A stretch of 64,000 nt of DNA from Heliocidaris erythrogramma (lineage: Eukaryota; Echinodermata; Echinoidea; Camarodonta; Echinometridae): NCBI GenBank assembly GCA_025617745.1, contig CM046857.1, positions 26,692,094 through 26,756,093 of the forward strand, written 5' to 3'. This document shows, one piece after another, positions 11,578 to 23,874 of this stretch (position 1 is the first letter of the stretch; every line of letters starts with the position of its first letter). The notes beneath the pieces were generated by a model that saw only the letters and a list, made by a program, of their open reading frames with translations, made no database searches and was not told the origin of the DNA. The translations under genes were made by a program, and so were the position numbers.

Positions 11578-12605
11578 ATTGTTCGTTCGTAACCGTACGG
11601 GGCACGAAATTACGAGAATATATTCGATTGGGACCTGTAACATCTACGATGTGAATTTGATGATTAATCGTATACTTTCCCGGAATCAACGATACATTTG
11701 CTTTTCATCATTAATCTACTATTCGATTTGACATTTCTACAGTGATGATATACTTTTATATACATTGTTATTCTAATTCATCGCATTGTGTTAGAACAGT
11801 TACCATGACTACCATCCTAATTCATTTGATTAAGAGGGCATTAGTCATAATTTAGAAAACGAAAATAATGACTCTGACCTTCTTCACTACAGAGTTTTAA
11901 ATGAGCGTCATAATGCAATTCACCAGTCTGAATCAATATGCAAATAGATGAGAGAAAGGACGCGATGCTTGCGGTTTAATTACCTGTCTATCTAAGACCA
12001 ATATCGGGGACATATATGAATACGTCAAGGTGAAATGCATATTGATTCTCAAGTTCTATTAGGACATAATCGAATACCAGTTGTATACAGTTGCATCATA
12101 TAAATATATATTATGAATGTAACTTGCGTGTGCATTGTATAATGGGACAGTTGCTCATCGGTCTTTAAATAATTCATTGCTTTATCCCTCTGAAATTTCA
12201 GATACGAATACATATTTGTAGTTCTACATGGATCTTACATGTGCTACGCACTGGGACATAGTTGTGTGATGAACCGAAATAATGAAGAGTTTTAATGTTG
12301 AATATTCAGATTTTGTTTTGAATAATTATATATTATAAGAGTGGAATAAGGTCGCCAAGCTAGATACATTTTGTTAAGTTTGTGTTTTATTCAATATGCT
12401 GTTCAGAAGAAAACTCCCTACTTTGTTTAAAAAAACAACAACAGAAAAAAAAAGCGAAACAAGCAAACAAAATTTCAAAGCCGTTATTTTACATAATGTT
12501 TTATTTTTTCTTTCCGTGTGGGGTATGTTGTTTAAAGTAGGCTAGTTTTCTTCGTGAAGGATCCACTTGAAAGAGGTTGTCCTTTTAAATAAATTAAATT
12601 CTATA

Positions 12606-13260
12606 TTAAAGGGAAATTAACCTCAGCGTATGAATTAGCTTATTTTGAATGGTGTAGTATATGCCTCTTATTTGATACATGCAATTTCATGTAAAAACAC
12701 AGGATATAGATATAAATCACTATTTTCCAGCCAAGTTATCGTCTGCTAGCAATAATAAGGGGGCTGCCATTACTTTATGTGTACACGAACATATTTTTCA
12801 TCCCAAGTAAAATTTCCTTCATCGTTAACTTGTAATTGATTTTTAGAGGACAAATATATATTAGATAAAGTCACATATTCTGAAATGTAAGTTTAGTTTT
12901 ATATATTTTTTAAAAGGTCTTAATTTGTTCATAAAAAATATACTTCATAAAAAATATACGTCAAGGACGGAGAATTGACGTCAAGGACGGAGACAATCGT
13001 AACAATACCAAAACAAAGCGAGGAATCTGCTTTACAGGATGGCTATTAGAACTCATGGGTCGTCAATTATCTAGGCCCATGGCCAATAACAATCGTAATA
13101 CAATCAGAACAAAGCGACGTATCTGTTGTAAAGGTAGGCTATTATCAATGCATATGGTACCTAATGATCCGTGTCATGCACAAAATGGCAGCCTCCATGG
13201 AAAGACGTAGCAGACAATAGGTGCATCTAGAATATCACGTGGGGTTAATTGTCCTTTAAA
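12606..13260. mobile_element. Putative non-autonomous TIR element (about 655 bp)
   Basis: The ends are imperfect inverted repeats of about 19 bp: TTAAAGGGAAATTAACCTC on the left and GGGGTTAATTGTCCTTTAA on the right. Inside are related repeats around 12990-13150 with shared ACAATCGTAA and AACAAAGCGA blocks. No open reading frame is present. This rests on one copy. Confidence 0.5.
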
Positions 13261-14058
13261 GCCACGCTAGTTTGTGTTAACATTACATATTAATGCGACT
13301 ATTTCAAACATTAAGACTAAATGGCTCAGTCCATTATATATTTTTTTCAGATTAACCTTCTAATAAAGGGTAGGGTTCCCGACACTGTAATGAAAATACA
13401 GCTAATTATGACAATGGCAACACCTGATAAAGGATGCTAGAACCTTTGGGAGTGGGAGAGAAATGACTGGCAAGGCAATAACCGTCATGACATTAGTGTA
13501 TACAACTCACTTAAGCACCCACAGTTTAATTTGTCGTTTTGAATTTGACATCGAATTGCTGGACAATAAGGTTTAATATAGGTTGGCTATAACCATCCAT
13601 CATGCATTGTTAAATCACCTTCCATCAGTACGACAAATATATCTCTTGTGTTGTTTATTTTCTTGACTATTTACTCTTTTTCATCTTTTATTCCAAGCAT
13701 TAGCTATACTAAAAAGTCCTTTGTACAAAAAGACCCCCAGATGTATTTTGTGAGTATGTCCCTTTTCTGAAGACCCAAGCAACCGTGGATCATCAAAAGG
13801 CTGCCCACAGCGACATAAATGAAATGAATTATGGTTGATTTTCTTGAATATACATTTAGCCACGCCTGCTTGAACATATATTATTAGTTTCAGGTGTACA
13901 CTTTGATTGTCAAAAAACGTATAGGAAATTGCACCAGGCAAATCAAACTTTTGTCAAAACCTTTCTACAATGCCTAAAGATTTGTTTACAATATTATTGT
14001 TTGATATTTCACGTCAGTTTCACTCTGTCAGTTTTTAGATACTAGTTCCTTCCATGTA

Positions 14059-14269
14059 CAGCCATGAAAAAAATTATTAGACCAAGAATGGTTACTGAAA
14101 GTGTTATATTTGCGGTAAGAAGGAAATAAAATATCATAAAAGCGAGGTACAATTGCTGGAATTTGTCATTCATTCAATGAAATACAAAGACAAACCATTT
14201 TCATTAGTTTGAATGCATATTAGAGTACCTTTATTACTGAAGCTTGGTCTAATATTTTTTCCAGGGCTG
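14059..14269. mobile_element. MITE with Tc1/mariner-like ends, copy 2
   Basis: Same family as 8115-8324, in opposite orientation, 211 bp. Ends are CAGCC and GGCTG with flanking TA at 14057-14058 and 14270-14271. Internal sequence matches the reverse complement of copy 1 with scattered differences. Confidence 0.85.
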
Positions 14270-15654
14270 TATATTGCCCCATAATGTTTGCAAAACGATG
14301 GAACTATTACGAAAACCAAGACAATAAAGGGAAGAACAAGGTGAAGGCAAATGTTGTTCTGTAATATCGTGTTGCATCTGAAATTAAATCTCGTTTGTCT
14401 TTGCTTTAAATACCGCACCAAAATATATTCTTTGTGATTGTTTTGAATGGTATTCACTTGCTTGAAGTAAAGCGTTAAAAATAGGAAGCAAATGTCAAAG
14501 ATAGCAATTGGTGATAGTAAAAAGTATGTTTGTGGTAATGATACTCGCAGATGAATTCTAAGAAAGGCACTCTATCTATAATTGTTTCATCCCATCATTA
14601 AACAGAATATGAACACAAACAGCTTGAAATTAGGTGAATTATGTAAAAATCTAACGTTTAAAAACATGAAATCATGTCAAAGCATCGTTAGACGTGTTTA
14701 TTATTTTTAATCACAAGTTAGAAATAAAAATCGCCTGCAATCCATCTCCTGTACGGTTAAACCAATTTCTGAATATCAAAACGGTCAAGCAGCAATGATA
14801 TTACTCTGTGTCATGAAATTTGCATGCTCTAACAATACGCTTATTACTCAGGGAATAATGAGTTTGAAAGGATGCGGTGATGCTGACATCGTGATAGCTT
14901 CCTGTTGCCATAGTAACTGGGCATACGGCACGCCATGGTACCTGGTTTCGCATATAGCCATGCAGGTACCATCAGGTTGTCGAGTTGATGTGTGTCTCAT
15001 TTTGTGTACATGAAGCCTAATGAATTAAATAATTAATTGGTATAGGCCTACTACTGATAGCACGCTAGATGCCTTTTAACAAGAGTGAAGAATATTACCG
15101 TATACTATATAATTATGGTGACGCATATTGTAGGAGTGTTAAGAATTATTTACTCTATATAGCCAAACTGATCTAGAATATAAACGCACAAAAATGAAAA
15201 TAGAATAAAGACAGACAAATTTGAAGAAAAGATATGTTTCGAATAACTAAGTTCAATATTTCTTCACTAGTTCGCACAGACCTATGATAAGAAAGAGAGA
15301 GTGAAAGACTTTTGATTTTAATACATGCATTACGAAAAAAAAGATGGTCCCTTCAACGTGCATTATTACATATCAGCATGATCAGGATCAAAACTGACTG
15401 GTGTTATTCATTTTTAAAAACATCATCCTTGATACAATATTCCTGTCTATAGAATTTGTTTCTACTTAAAAAAGGAGAAAACTGCTGATGAAAAGACATA
15501 CAAATAAGCATAACTATAGGTTGATTGAGCTGTATTCACGGGTGATTTAAAAGGTATATATCATCATCGTACCGTGACACTACAAGGGGTCTCTTACCTT
15601 TTGAGTAGCATGCGCCCCAAATAGAATGAATATGCAAACAAGCCATATCCTTTC

Positions 15655-15800
15655 TATTGAAGAGAGGAGAGAATAAAGAAGAGAGAGGGGGAGGGAACAG
15701 AGAGGGAAAGATAGAAAGAGACAGACAGACAGAGACAGACAGAGACAGTGAGAGAGAGAGAGAGAGACCCGAGATATGGGAGAGACCGGGTGAGAGATGG
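15655..15800. repeat. GA/CAGA-rich microsatellite
   Basis: GAGAGA and GACAGACAGA repeats. The minus-strand 124-codon open frame that crosses it is a repeat artefact. Confidence 0.75.
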
Positions 15801-17114
15801 GCATGATGCAGGTTAGAGAAAAACAGAACATGTAGAAGGAGAAGCATAAATGGACAGAGAGTCAGACAGAGACACATACCAAAGGAGTTGGTGAAGGGAG
15901 TGAGTAACATGGATCCACACAGAATTTAATAAACATAAACAAGACATCTATGGAATAAAATGATAAGGAGAGAGTGAAAGGGGAGGGGATTAAGAACAAG
16001 TGAGTTTGAATAATTTATACTTTCTCCGTCTGTACACCACATACGTAGGCCTTTTTCCTATTTAATATAAAGACTTAAACATTAAAAGCATGCACCAATA
16101 ATCAATAAATGGTGTGAAAATTTCATGAAATTTCCAATTTTACCCAAATGAACAGAGTAATTAAATTCAGTGTATTTGTAATAGTTCTTCCTTCATTTTT
16201 ATACTTTATTTTGTAAAGAAAAAAAAACATTATGCGAAAATAATATCGGTTTGCTGAAGTCTCTCAAATTTTATCTTCTTCTATATAACTGTTCAATATG
16301 ATATTCTTACAAATTATTGTATATGTATGGTATACCTTCATGTACCATGTATTTCATATTTGTTTGTACACCCTGCAAATGGAACACTTGTATTGTGTAA
16401 TTGCACTGTGCCATTGACTTGGGTCTATTTCTTCACCCATTCTATAGTAATTTTGATAAAAGATGATAATTATGTATAATTTGTTCGTTTGGTAGACAGC
16501 CGAGGATTCACATGTATCTGTTTTAATCCTAGCTATATAAATGTTGAAGAAAGTACTTAACAACATATCTGCTGAATACATGATTCGGGGCGAAAAACAC
16601 TGCAAATAAGATCACATTGCATTTTCAGTCAAAGAGCCTGTAGGTTTTTACTTTTAAAAATGTGCTGCAGTGAAAAGAACACTGGCTACAACCATTTATC
16701 TCTTACTTTTTTAAGAATACTTTTATCGAGAACTACATGTACGTTACTATAAACAGATAAATAAAACTGATAAATAATGAGTTCGAGCAAAGACTTCTAT
16801 ACCAACATGTAAAGCAAAATAAGCCATAACCTAATTGTTATAAAGAAATATGCAAGTTTTGAATATGTCGGATTCTTTAGTGTTTTGGCAGATGACATTG
16901 ATTCTACAACAGAGGCCTATACTCACTTTATAAGACGAAATAAATATGGATTATTATATCGGGCATGACAGGCAGGAGGGTGACGTTTGCAAATATAAAA
17001 TGACTTTGGTCTCTAGTTTAGTTATGCGGTTTAATATAATAGATAAATATAAATGTATCTCTACGCCGAATTCAAACAGTTCTTATACCGACAATTCATA
17101 CAAAATGAATGCCA

Positions 17115-17350
17115 ATAGACCTGTTTACTAAGTGATTCAAATTTATGGATGTTTCTTTCCTGTGGGGCCTAGTAACGATGTATTCCATTAACCTGTTATT
17201 AATGAATGAACTACAATACTTGGAATCCAGTTTGCATACATCACTTGTTGCTATGTCTGACAAGCCTCTGGCAAGCTTTCAGGTTGTCAAGAACAACATT
17301 TGTTTCAAAAGTATGCATACAATTTGAATCACTTAGTAAACAGGTCTATT
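17115..17350. mobile_element. MITE with 30-bp perfect terminal inverted repeats
   Basis: Left end AATAGACCTGTTTACTAAGT... at 17115-17144 is the exact reverse complement of the right end at 17321-17350 (...CAGGTCTATT). The element is 236 bp and non-coding. Perfect ends suggest a fairly recent insertion. No convincing target-site duplication was found, so the family is unassigned. Confidence 0.8.
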
Positions 17351-18171
17351 ACGTCAAGAGCGATTGTTATGCACATGGCTTGTATTCCAATTTCCCGGTT
17401 GGCACAATGCCCTATTGTCAGGAGCATTCGTGACAATACTTGTGAAGAAAAACAGAGATGAATATTGCAAAAGAAAATCTCAATTTGGGAATGATGAATT
17501 AGTTTCCTAATGAAAGCCAGGTACTATTGTTATACAATACTATTGTTATACAAGATGTAGTTATTAGGGCGTAACGAATCGGTAGAGAGTAGGCAGATAG
17601 GGGGAAAATAGAATCTAAATAGCAATTAGTGGTAAAATAGGAAAATATCCGTCATTTGAAGTGGGCAACTTGCTCTTGGTTCGAAAGAATCACTATTAAT
17701 GGTAACCTATAATAAGAGTAACTGATAATGATAATAATATTGAGGCCCTAAATTGTTATGCTGGAGAAAATGCTTAAATTGATAATGATACAGGAGTTGC
17801 ACAAAACTAAACTTGAAACCAAAATCTGATGTAATGAACGGGCATGCCCTATGAATGAATGTTTCATTTCTTGTTAATGTTCATTGCTCTGATAATCAAG
17901 GAGAAAGCAAACTGTTGACACACAGAATGACTAAAATATAAATTTGCTAACATTCATTTGCTGAATAGAGTATTTTTTTATTATTGGAGCTAGGAAACAC
18001 AACATGCCTTTCATTATAAATATCAAATAGAGTGAGGGAAAGTTACTTAGAAGAGAAATAGAAATTCGTTATATTTTAGTGTATAAAGAAAAGGAGAGTT
18101 GTCCCCAGATAGGTTATAATTGAATAACGAATAACCAACAATCGACAATGCAGGAATTACTAAGATCTATG

Positions 18172-18440
18172 CACTATGAACACAATGACAAAGGGAGCGG
18201 ACAAAATATACAGCTCCTCATTGTACCCTCCACAATTGCTCTGGTAGACAAAAGAACATCCCTTCATTGCTATTTTGTAAAATAAGTAAAACAGGTGAAT
18301 ATGCATGTGACACCTGTTTTACATATTTTTACATAATAGCAATGAAGGGATGTTCTTTTGTCTACCAGGGCAATTGTGGAAGGTACAATAATGAGGAGCT
18401 GTATATTTTGTCCGCTTCTTTGTTCGCCATGTTCATAGTG
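18172..18440. mobile_element. Long-TIR foldback MITE, copy 2
   Basis: A 269-bp copy of the family at 11307-11577, with better preserved arms. CACTATGAACAC opens it and GTTCATAGTG closes it. The central region AAACAGGTGAATATGCATG is itself nearly palindromic with GACACCTGTTTTAC, so the whole element can fold into one hairpin. Confidence 0.85.
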
Positions 18441-19099
18441 TGGTTATCTGAGTTTTCAAATAACCTTTATTTTTACTTTATTTATCTATTTATTTATATA
18501 TATATGTATATTATTATCAATTTCTTTTGGAGGGGGGCGGGGGTATTGAATATCTTCTTCAAACTGTCGTGAAACCTTTTCCCACATTTTTTAATGGGCA
18601 CAATTCAACTTGTTACAAGGGTGGATTGCCGTTTAAGTGGCCAGTCAGATATAAAAAGAAAAACAAATGCCCTTCATCAATTGGGTTAAGTGAGACTTTA
18701 AAAAGAAATCAAGCCCTAAACAAATCTGTTTGACTGAAACGAAGTTGGGTTTGAATTCGGAGTAGTGTTTGAGCATGACTTTTTTAATGAAAGACGTCCC
18801 TGTACAATGAAGGAAAGATAACCACGTGCCCACGCAAGCAATTTGTTGAGTTGGATACATGTACACGATGGTATTTTCTTTTCCCCATTAAGTGAAATTT
18901 GCTTTCCTCCCTCGGCTGTCGGCCCCGAGCAATAACACGCGCACATGCCATTATTTAGATTTCTTTAGAAAAGGTGACAAAATAAGCTTTTCATTGGTGA
19001 AAAGCTTGGCAAAAGGAGGGAGTTGGAACAAATATGAACTTTATACTTTTATCACAGAATCAACGACACATGAACGAGTCCAGTATTAAATCACTGAAA

Positions 19100-19270
19100 T
19101 AGACGTTTAAACACTTAAAGAATGCGGAGGTCATGGGTTCGATCCCCGTCCAGGCACTAAGGTTTGGCAAGACATTATGGAAGAATATCTTGTATATCAA
19201 GAAATTCCTTAAATGCTAATGGATATAAGCTCTGTGTACAGGAAGCAATTATATTTATCATTATTATCTT
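19100..19270 (+). mobile_element. tRNA-derived SINE, diverged copy 3
   Basis: GTTTAAACACTT and GGAGGTCATGGGTTCGATCCCC match the head of the SINE copies at 5508 and 35642, but here on the plus strand. The B box is at about 19136-19146. The tail ends TATTTATCATTATTATC. The A-box side is eroded, so this is an old copy and not a tRNA gene. Confidence 0.6.
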
Positions 19271-20869
19271 ATCTTAATATCAACTAGCAATGTGACTCTC
19301 TACTCGCTTTTGTTTTTAATAATAATATCAAAAAGTCAAATAATTAAGCTATTTCTCTCTTTTATTTTTTTTCTTCTGTATATTTTCGTTCTTGTTTGAT
19401 TATACCTCTTCTTCCTATTTTCTTCTTATTTGTCTTTGTCTACTTTCTCTTCTTCCTCACTGTATCTGTTGCTATTTTTCTTCTTTTTTTCTTCTTAGTA
19501 ATATAGATATAATTATACCATAGAAGTTAATGTTTGTAAATCCTAATGGAATTATATTGACTAAGAAAATACAATCAATTGCAACACCACCCTGGGTTAT
19601 TTGAACATGACAATAAACATGAAAATATAGACAAGATGTCATGTTCTGTGATCTTTCGAATGTAGACACATTGTTGCATTGTGAACATATATATATATAT
19701 ATATGGTTTACGTTCATGAAAATATAGGGATTTCATAGGCAGGCTTATTATGACGTAGTAAAGATCGAAATAGAATATCCACTCAAAATTACACAGTTGA
19801 CATGAAAAAGAAATCAATTCATCAGTAATGTACATATTTGGTTGTTACGCCAGCAAGTTTACGTTCATGAAAATAACATCACTAAATTTCGATTCAAGAG
19901 GAATCATGTATTAGTAGTTAGCATATCATGTCAATTCGAAATAGAACCAGAAGTATACAGTCAACATGACGGGGGTTCTAATTTTATCAGAAATGGTCAA
20001 ACTCCTCTGTTGTTTTTACAACCCGGGTGCCCTTTTTGACCTGCTCGCTGACAACGTTTGACGAGTAAAAAAAAAATCACACTGTATAATGCGTCAAGTA
20101 CAAACATACTGGAGAAAGGTGGCGACATTCCTAACAAGTAATAATAGTTATTTGCCTGAGACACCTTTCTCTTCGCTAAAATCTACTGGTTACGAAATAT
20201 CAAAAATATCACTGACAACACCACGGCATTAGCATTGAGCTGCTGTTGACAAGTTGGATACTTTTCTCAATGTAAACGAATTGAGCTAGTTGAGATGAGA
20301 TATGCAGGGTAGCGAAGAGCTTTGATAACAATGTGGGGATAACATTAACGATTTTACATCACATTCTGTAACCATATCCCCATCCAAAGGCATTTAGAAA
20401 ATGAATCCATGCTCCATTCAATATAATGCTTGTGTTGATTAAGGATCCGTAAATGCTCCTGTGTTATGAAAGGGATGCTGTTCATTGATTATTTTTTTTA
20501 CTCTATGCATATTCATGAGTTCGTTTAATGCCATCACATCACCAATGCCATGCATTATACATTACATTAGTCGTTAAAACATTGAGGAAGGATACTTGAA
20601 ATTATTATTATATCTTAAAATTTCCTTTTGCATGCTCCTTAACCTTGTTATTTGACGTTCAGTGAGGGGTGTTTGCAAAGAATTTCGATTCAATCTTTAT
20701 TCATTCCTCTGAGGATAAAAATAAAACATAACGGAGCATGCATAATTTGTTAACACAATATAAAATAATTATTGGAATTCATTATTCACACATTATGGCC
20801 CGTACTTTGAACTTCGGTTTAACTTAATGTAAACTAGGTCTAAACCTGCCCTGTAACCCTTACTTGACT

Positions 20870-20918
20870 GGGGGGGGGGGGGGGGGGGGGGGCTGGCCTG
20901 GGAGCCCCCCCCCCCCCC
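20870..20918. repeat. G23 / C14 inverted homopolymer pair
   Basis: 23 consecutive G (20870-20892), a 12-base spacer, then 14 consecutive C (20905-20918). It can form a G:C hairpin or a G-quadruplex. Exact run lengths are prone to assembly error. Confidence 0.85.
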
Positions 20919-22589
20919 GACAAAATTTGCCGTGTATTTCGAACCGCTGCATTTCACGTCACGCCACTTTCTGATTTTTTTTTTCTTTTAAGTCTTGCGC
21001 ATCTTTTGATCACCAAGTTTGCAAAAATCGGTCATACCGTACGTTACCGAGTCACGTGACCCCGAAAACGGAGATTTTCTGAATTTGCGTACAAAATGAA
21101 AGGGAAACTGCATTTCCTCATGTTTCTCCTTTATTACCTATAATTTCTTCTTTAAGCTGTAATACTTATCATTTATTCTAACTTAATGTTGGTTCAGATA
21201 GCACTTTGAAACAGCAGACTTAAAAAAAACACAATAAAAAGGTAAAGGTTTAGAAAAAAAATTTGCGTTGGAATTTTATCTCCAAGGCCTTTCTTTACTT
21301 GATTATCAATGGAAATGTATATTTATGCATAAATTTCCATTATATTATAAGTTTAAATTAAAAAATAAAGATTTACATTAAAATAACAATGGATATGTGT
21401 TCTTTACGCGATTTTCAAGGCCCGTGCCAAATTTGTCTTAGACGAGTTTAATTTCGGTTTTACAACACAAAACGTTAAAGAGGTAGTGTCTATTTAGTTG
21501 AACCACCCTTTTCATTTCAAGTATCAAGTATCATTTATTTCCAATTCAAAATAAAAATTATGGGTATACAAATGGATAATCATATTACGATAACATTAAA
21601 AAAAAATCGTTGAATGAATACACGCAGTGAACATATAATCACATATTACAATATATTAACACATAACAAATAAACACAAACAAAATGAAAACATAAGCAG
21701 ACAATATAGGTACAACAACTATTTTAAACCATAATATCATGAATATATCATGACAATAGAAAAAGGTTGTGTTTTTAATATATCCCTTTTGTCTTAACAT
21801 ATATATTTCGGGTTGAACATTGATGATATGTCTGTTGGCATCACATGAATGCAATTTTGTTGTTACATCTTACCACACGGATTTGTTTTGCACTCTCAGT
21901 CCACTCCCTTTCACATCTGAGCCGTTCATTGTAGATTATACAATGAAATTCCCATCAGCAGGCTTTAGCCAAGGTTGACAAATATTAGCTCCCCTGGCAC
22001 ATGGGTGCTCCTTTATTGGGAGAGAGCGTGTGGAATGGAAACTAGTAGTGCGAAAATAGAATTATGCAAAGGTGAGGTAGGATATTTATTTATAGCGGTA
22101 ACCTGCAAGAAGGGCGATTGGTTTTTTTTTTTTTTTTTTTTTAAAGAGTTTCATAATTATTTCTCTTCTGTTTTCCTTATCATTTCATCAGAAGAAGACA
22201 GGTGATCAGTATTTCTTTTGAAATACATCCATTGAAGTGTACATTTATTAATTTTGATCATGTTATGTCTCATACTCAACATTCTATAATGTATGAGGAA
22301 CTTGGGAAATACCATTCACGTGATACTTCCTCTTGTAGGTCTATCATTTTTTTTTAAATTAGCATGCTGCACGAATTATGTAATCATAAGCGTATCGACA
22401 GGTTTTCTTAGAGAATGATCGATAAATTCTTGAAAAGAATTATAAGAAATCAATCCATAATATCCACATCAACATTTAATTTCAAATTCAACGAGTAATC
22501 AATGAAGCAGTAATTTTGTTGCAATTTTCCTCTTTCCTTGATATTGCCTCTGGCCTCCGACCCCCCCCCCCCCCCCCCCCCCCCCCCCG

Positions 22590-22726
22590 TGTGACGTTTA
22601 GGTACCCAGATACAGTACACAGGGGGAGACAATACTAGATTGTACTTGGTGCTCGTTTATTCAGTCCGCCATGTTGGGTGCGCTATATATGATAACGCCC
22701 TCTGTTGGTACATGCACTACATTACA
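22590..22726 (-). repeat. Gypsy 3' LTR (element orientation)
   Basis: 137 bp, TGTGACGTTTAGG to CTACATTACA as read on the plus strand. It is nearly identical to the LTR at 27919-28055. Unusually short for a gypsy LTR but in keeping with Mag-like elements. Confidence 0.93.
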
Positions 22727-23874
22727 TCCCTTACCAACTTTTTAGACTACCTGTCTATATAAGTGTAATCTAGATCATAAATGATATGCCAATTATTATA
22801 CACACATGAAATTTACCTATACAGTCAGTGATACTGAATTTCTATAGTGAACCTGCTTTGAAATTGTCATCCTACTGTACCATACCATTAATACATGCCG
22901 TTTAAAAATAGCATTCAACCATTGTGTTCAATTTTCAATAAACCTTGATTACAAATACCATGAACATGTATACTCCTGTGTATTAATTGCCTTCAGCGTG
23001 AATACTGTGCCTGTGTATATTCTTACAGTTTGGAACACACCAATTTTCAATACAAATGCTATAATATGAAATGATAAACACTTTCAAACAATGTCAAATA
23101 TATCGACAACTAGGCTACATGGTTAAATTTCAAACTTTAAAGTGCTGAGTATGACAGCAACTGGATTATACAATATGCAACTCGATAACTTGGTAAATAA
23201 AATATCACCAAAAGCTGGATCACAAAATAATGTCATGTCACTCTGTTGTGTGAATATAGCGTATTTCACTTTACAATAAAAATCAGAGTGAAGTTCTGTT
23301 TTTCACCTGAAACATAAATTTGCTTTGATGAGTTGCAAAGGGTTTTTCTTTTCCCTCTTTTTTTTTCAAACAAAATAATGTTCAAAACCACAATGATGCA
23401 TATTTAACACATGTGCTGAATGGCAGGAAAAATAATTTCACATGTATGTGTACTGTACACTATGAAAAAGCCTGTAATGCAGTATAAAGTAGATTTACCT
23501 ACAGGTACCTTCAAGTAGAAAAATTACTTTCTTGTCCTTTTTAAGCATTATATGATAATTATGATAAATCACAGTGCAGCTGTCTAGCATGTTGGAAAAT
23601 GCTTGTTTTTTTTTCTTTTCCGTTTCTTTTTCTTTTTTGTTAATTAACATTGAATTTTGGATAAATGGAAAACCTAATTTGGCAAAACTAATTAATGCAA
23701 ACATTTAAAACAACCTGCTGCTCAGCTGTATTTTTTTTCACAACATAAACAACATTAGCATTGAGATATAGTTAGTCACCGTCAATATTTCTGTTTGACG
23801 TACACTCAATGAAAATACTCAATGACATAAATTTTGTCATATCAACTGTACTCATGGTCAAAATGTTTGCCAAA
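22727..23874 (-). other. Gypsy 3' untranslated region
   Basis: About 1.15 kb between the end of the Gag-Pol frame and the 3' LTR, AT-rich, with no recognisable domain. No envelope-like reading frame is present. Confidence 0.6.

Noticed and set aside
14795-15013. 72-codon open frame starting MILLCVMKFAC
   Set aside because: No domain, splice context or coding bias; likely chance.
15536-15910. Minus-strand 124-codon open frame
   Set aside because: It crosses a (GACA/GA)n repeat and has no recognisable domain.
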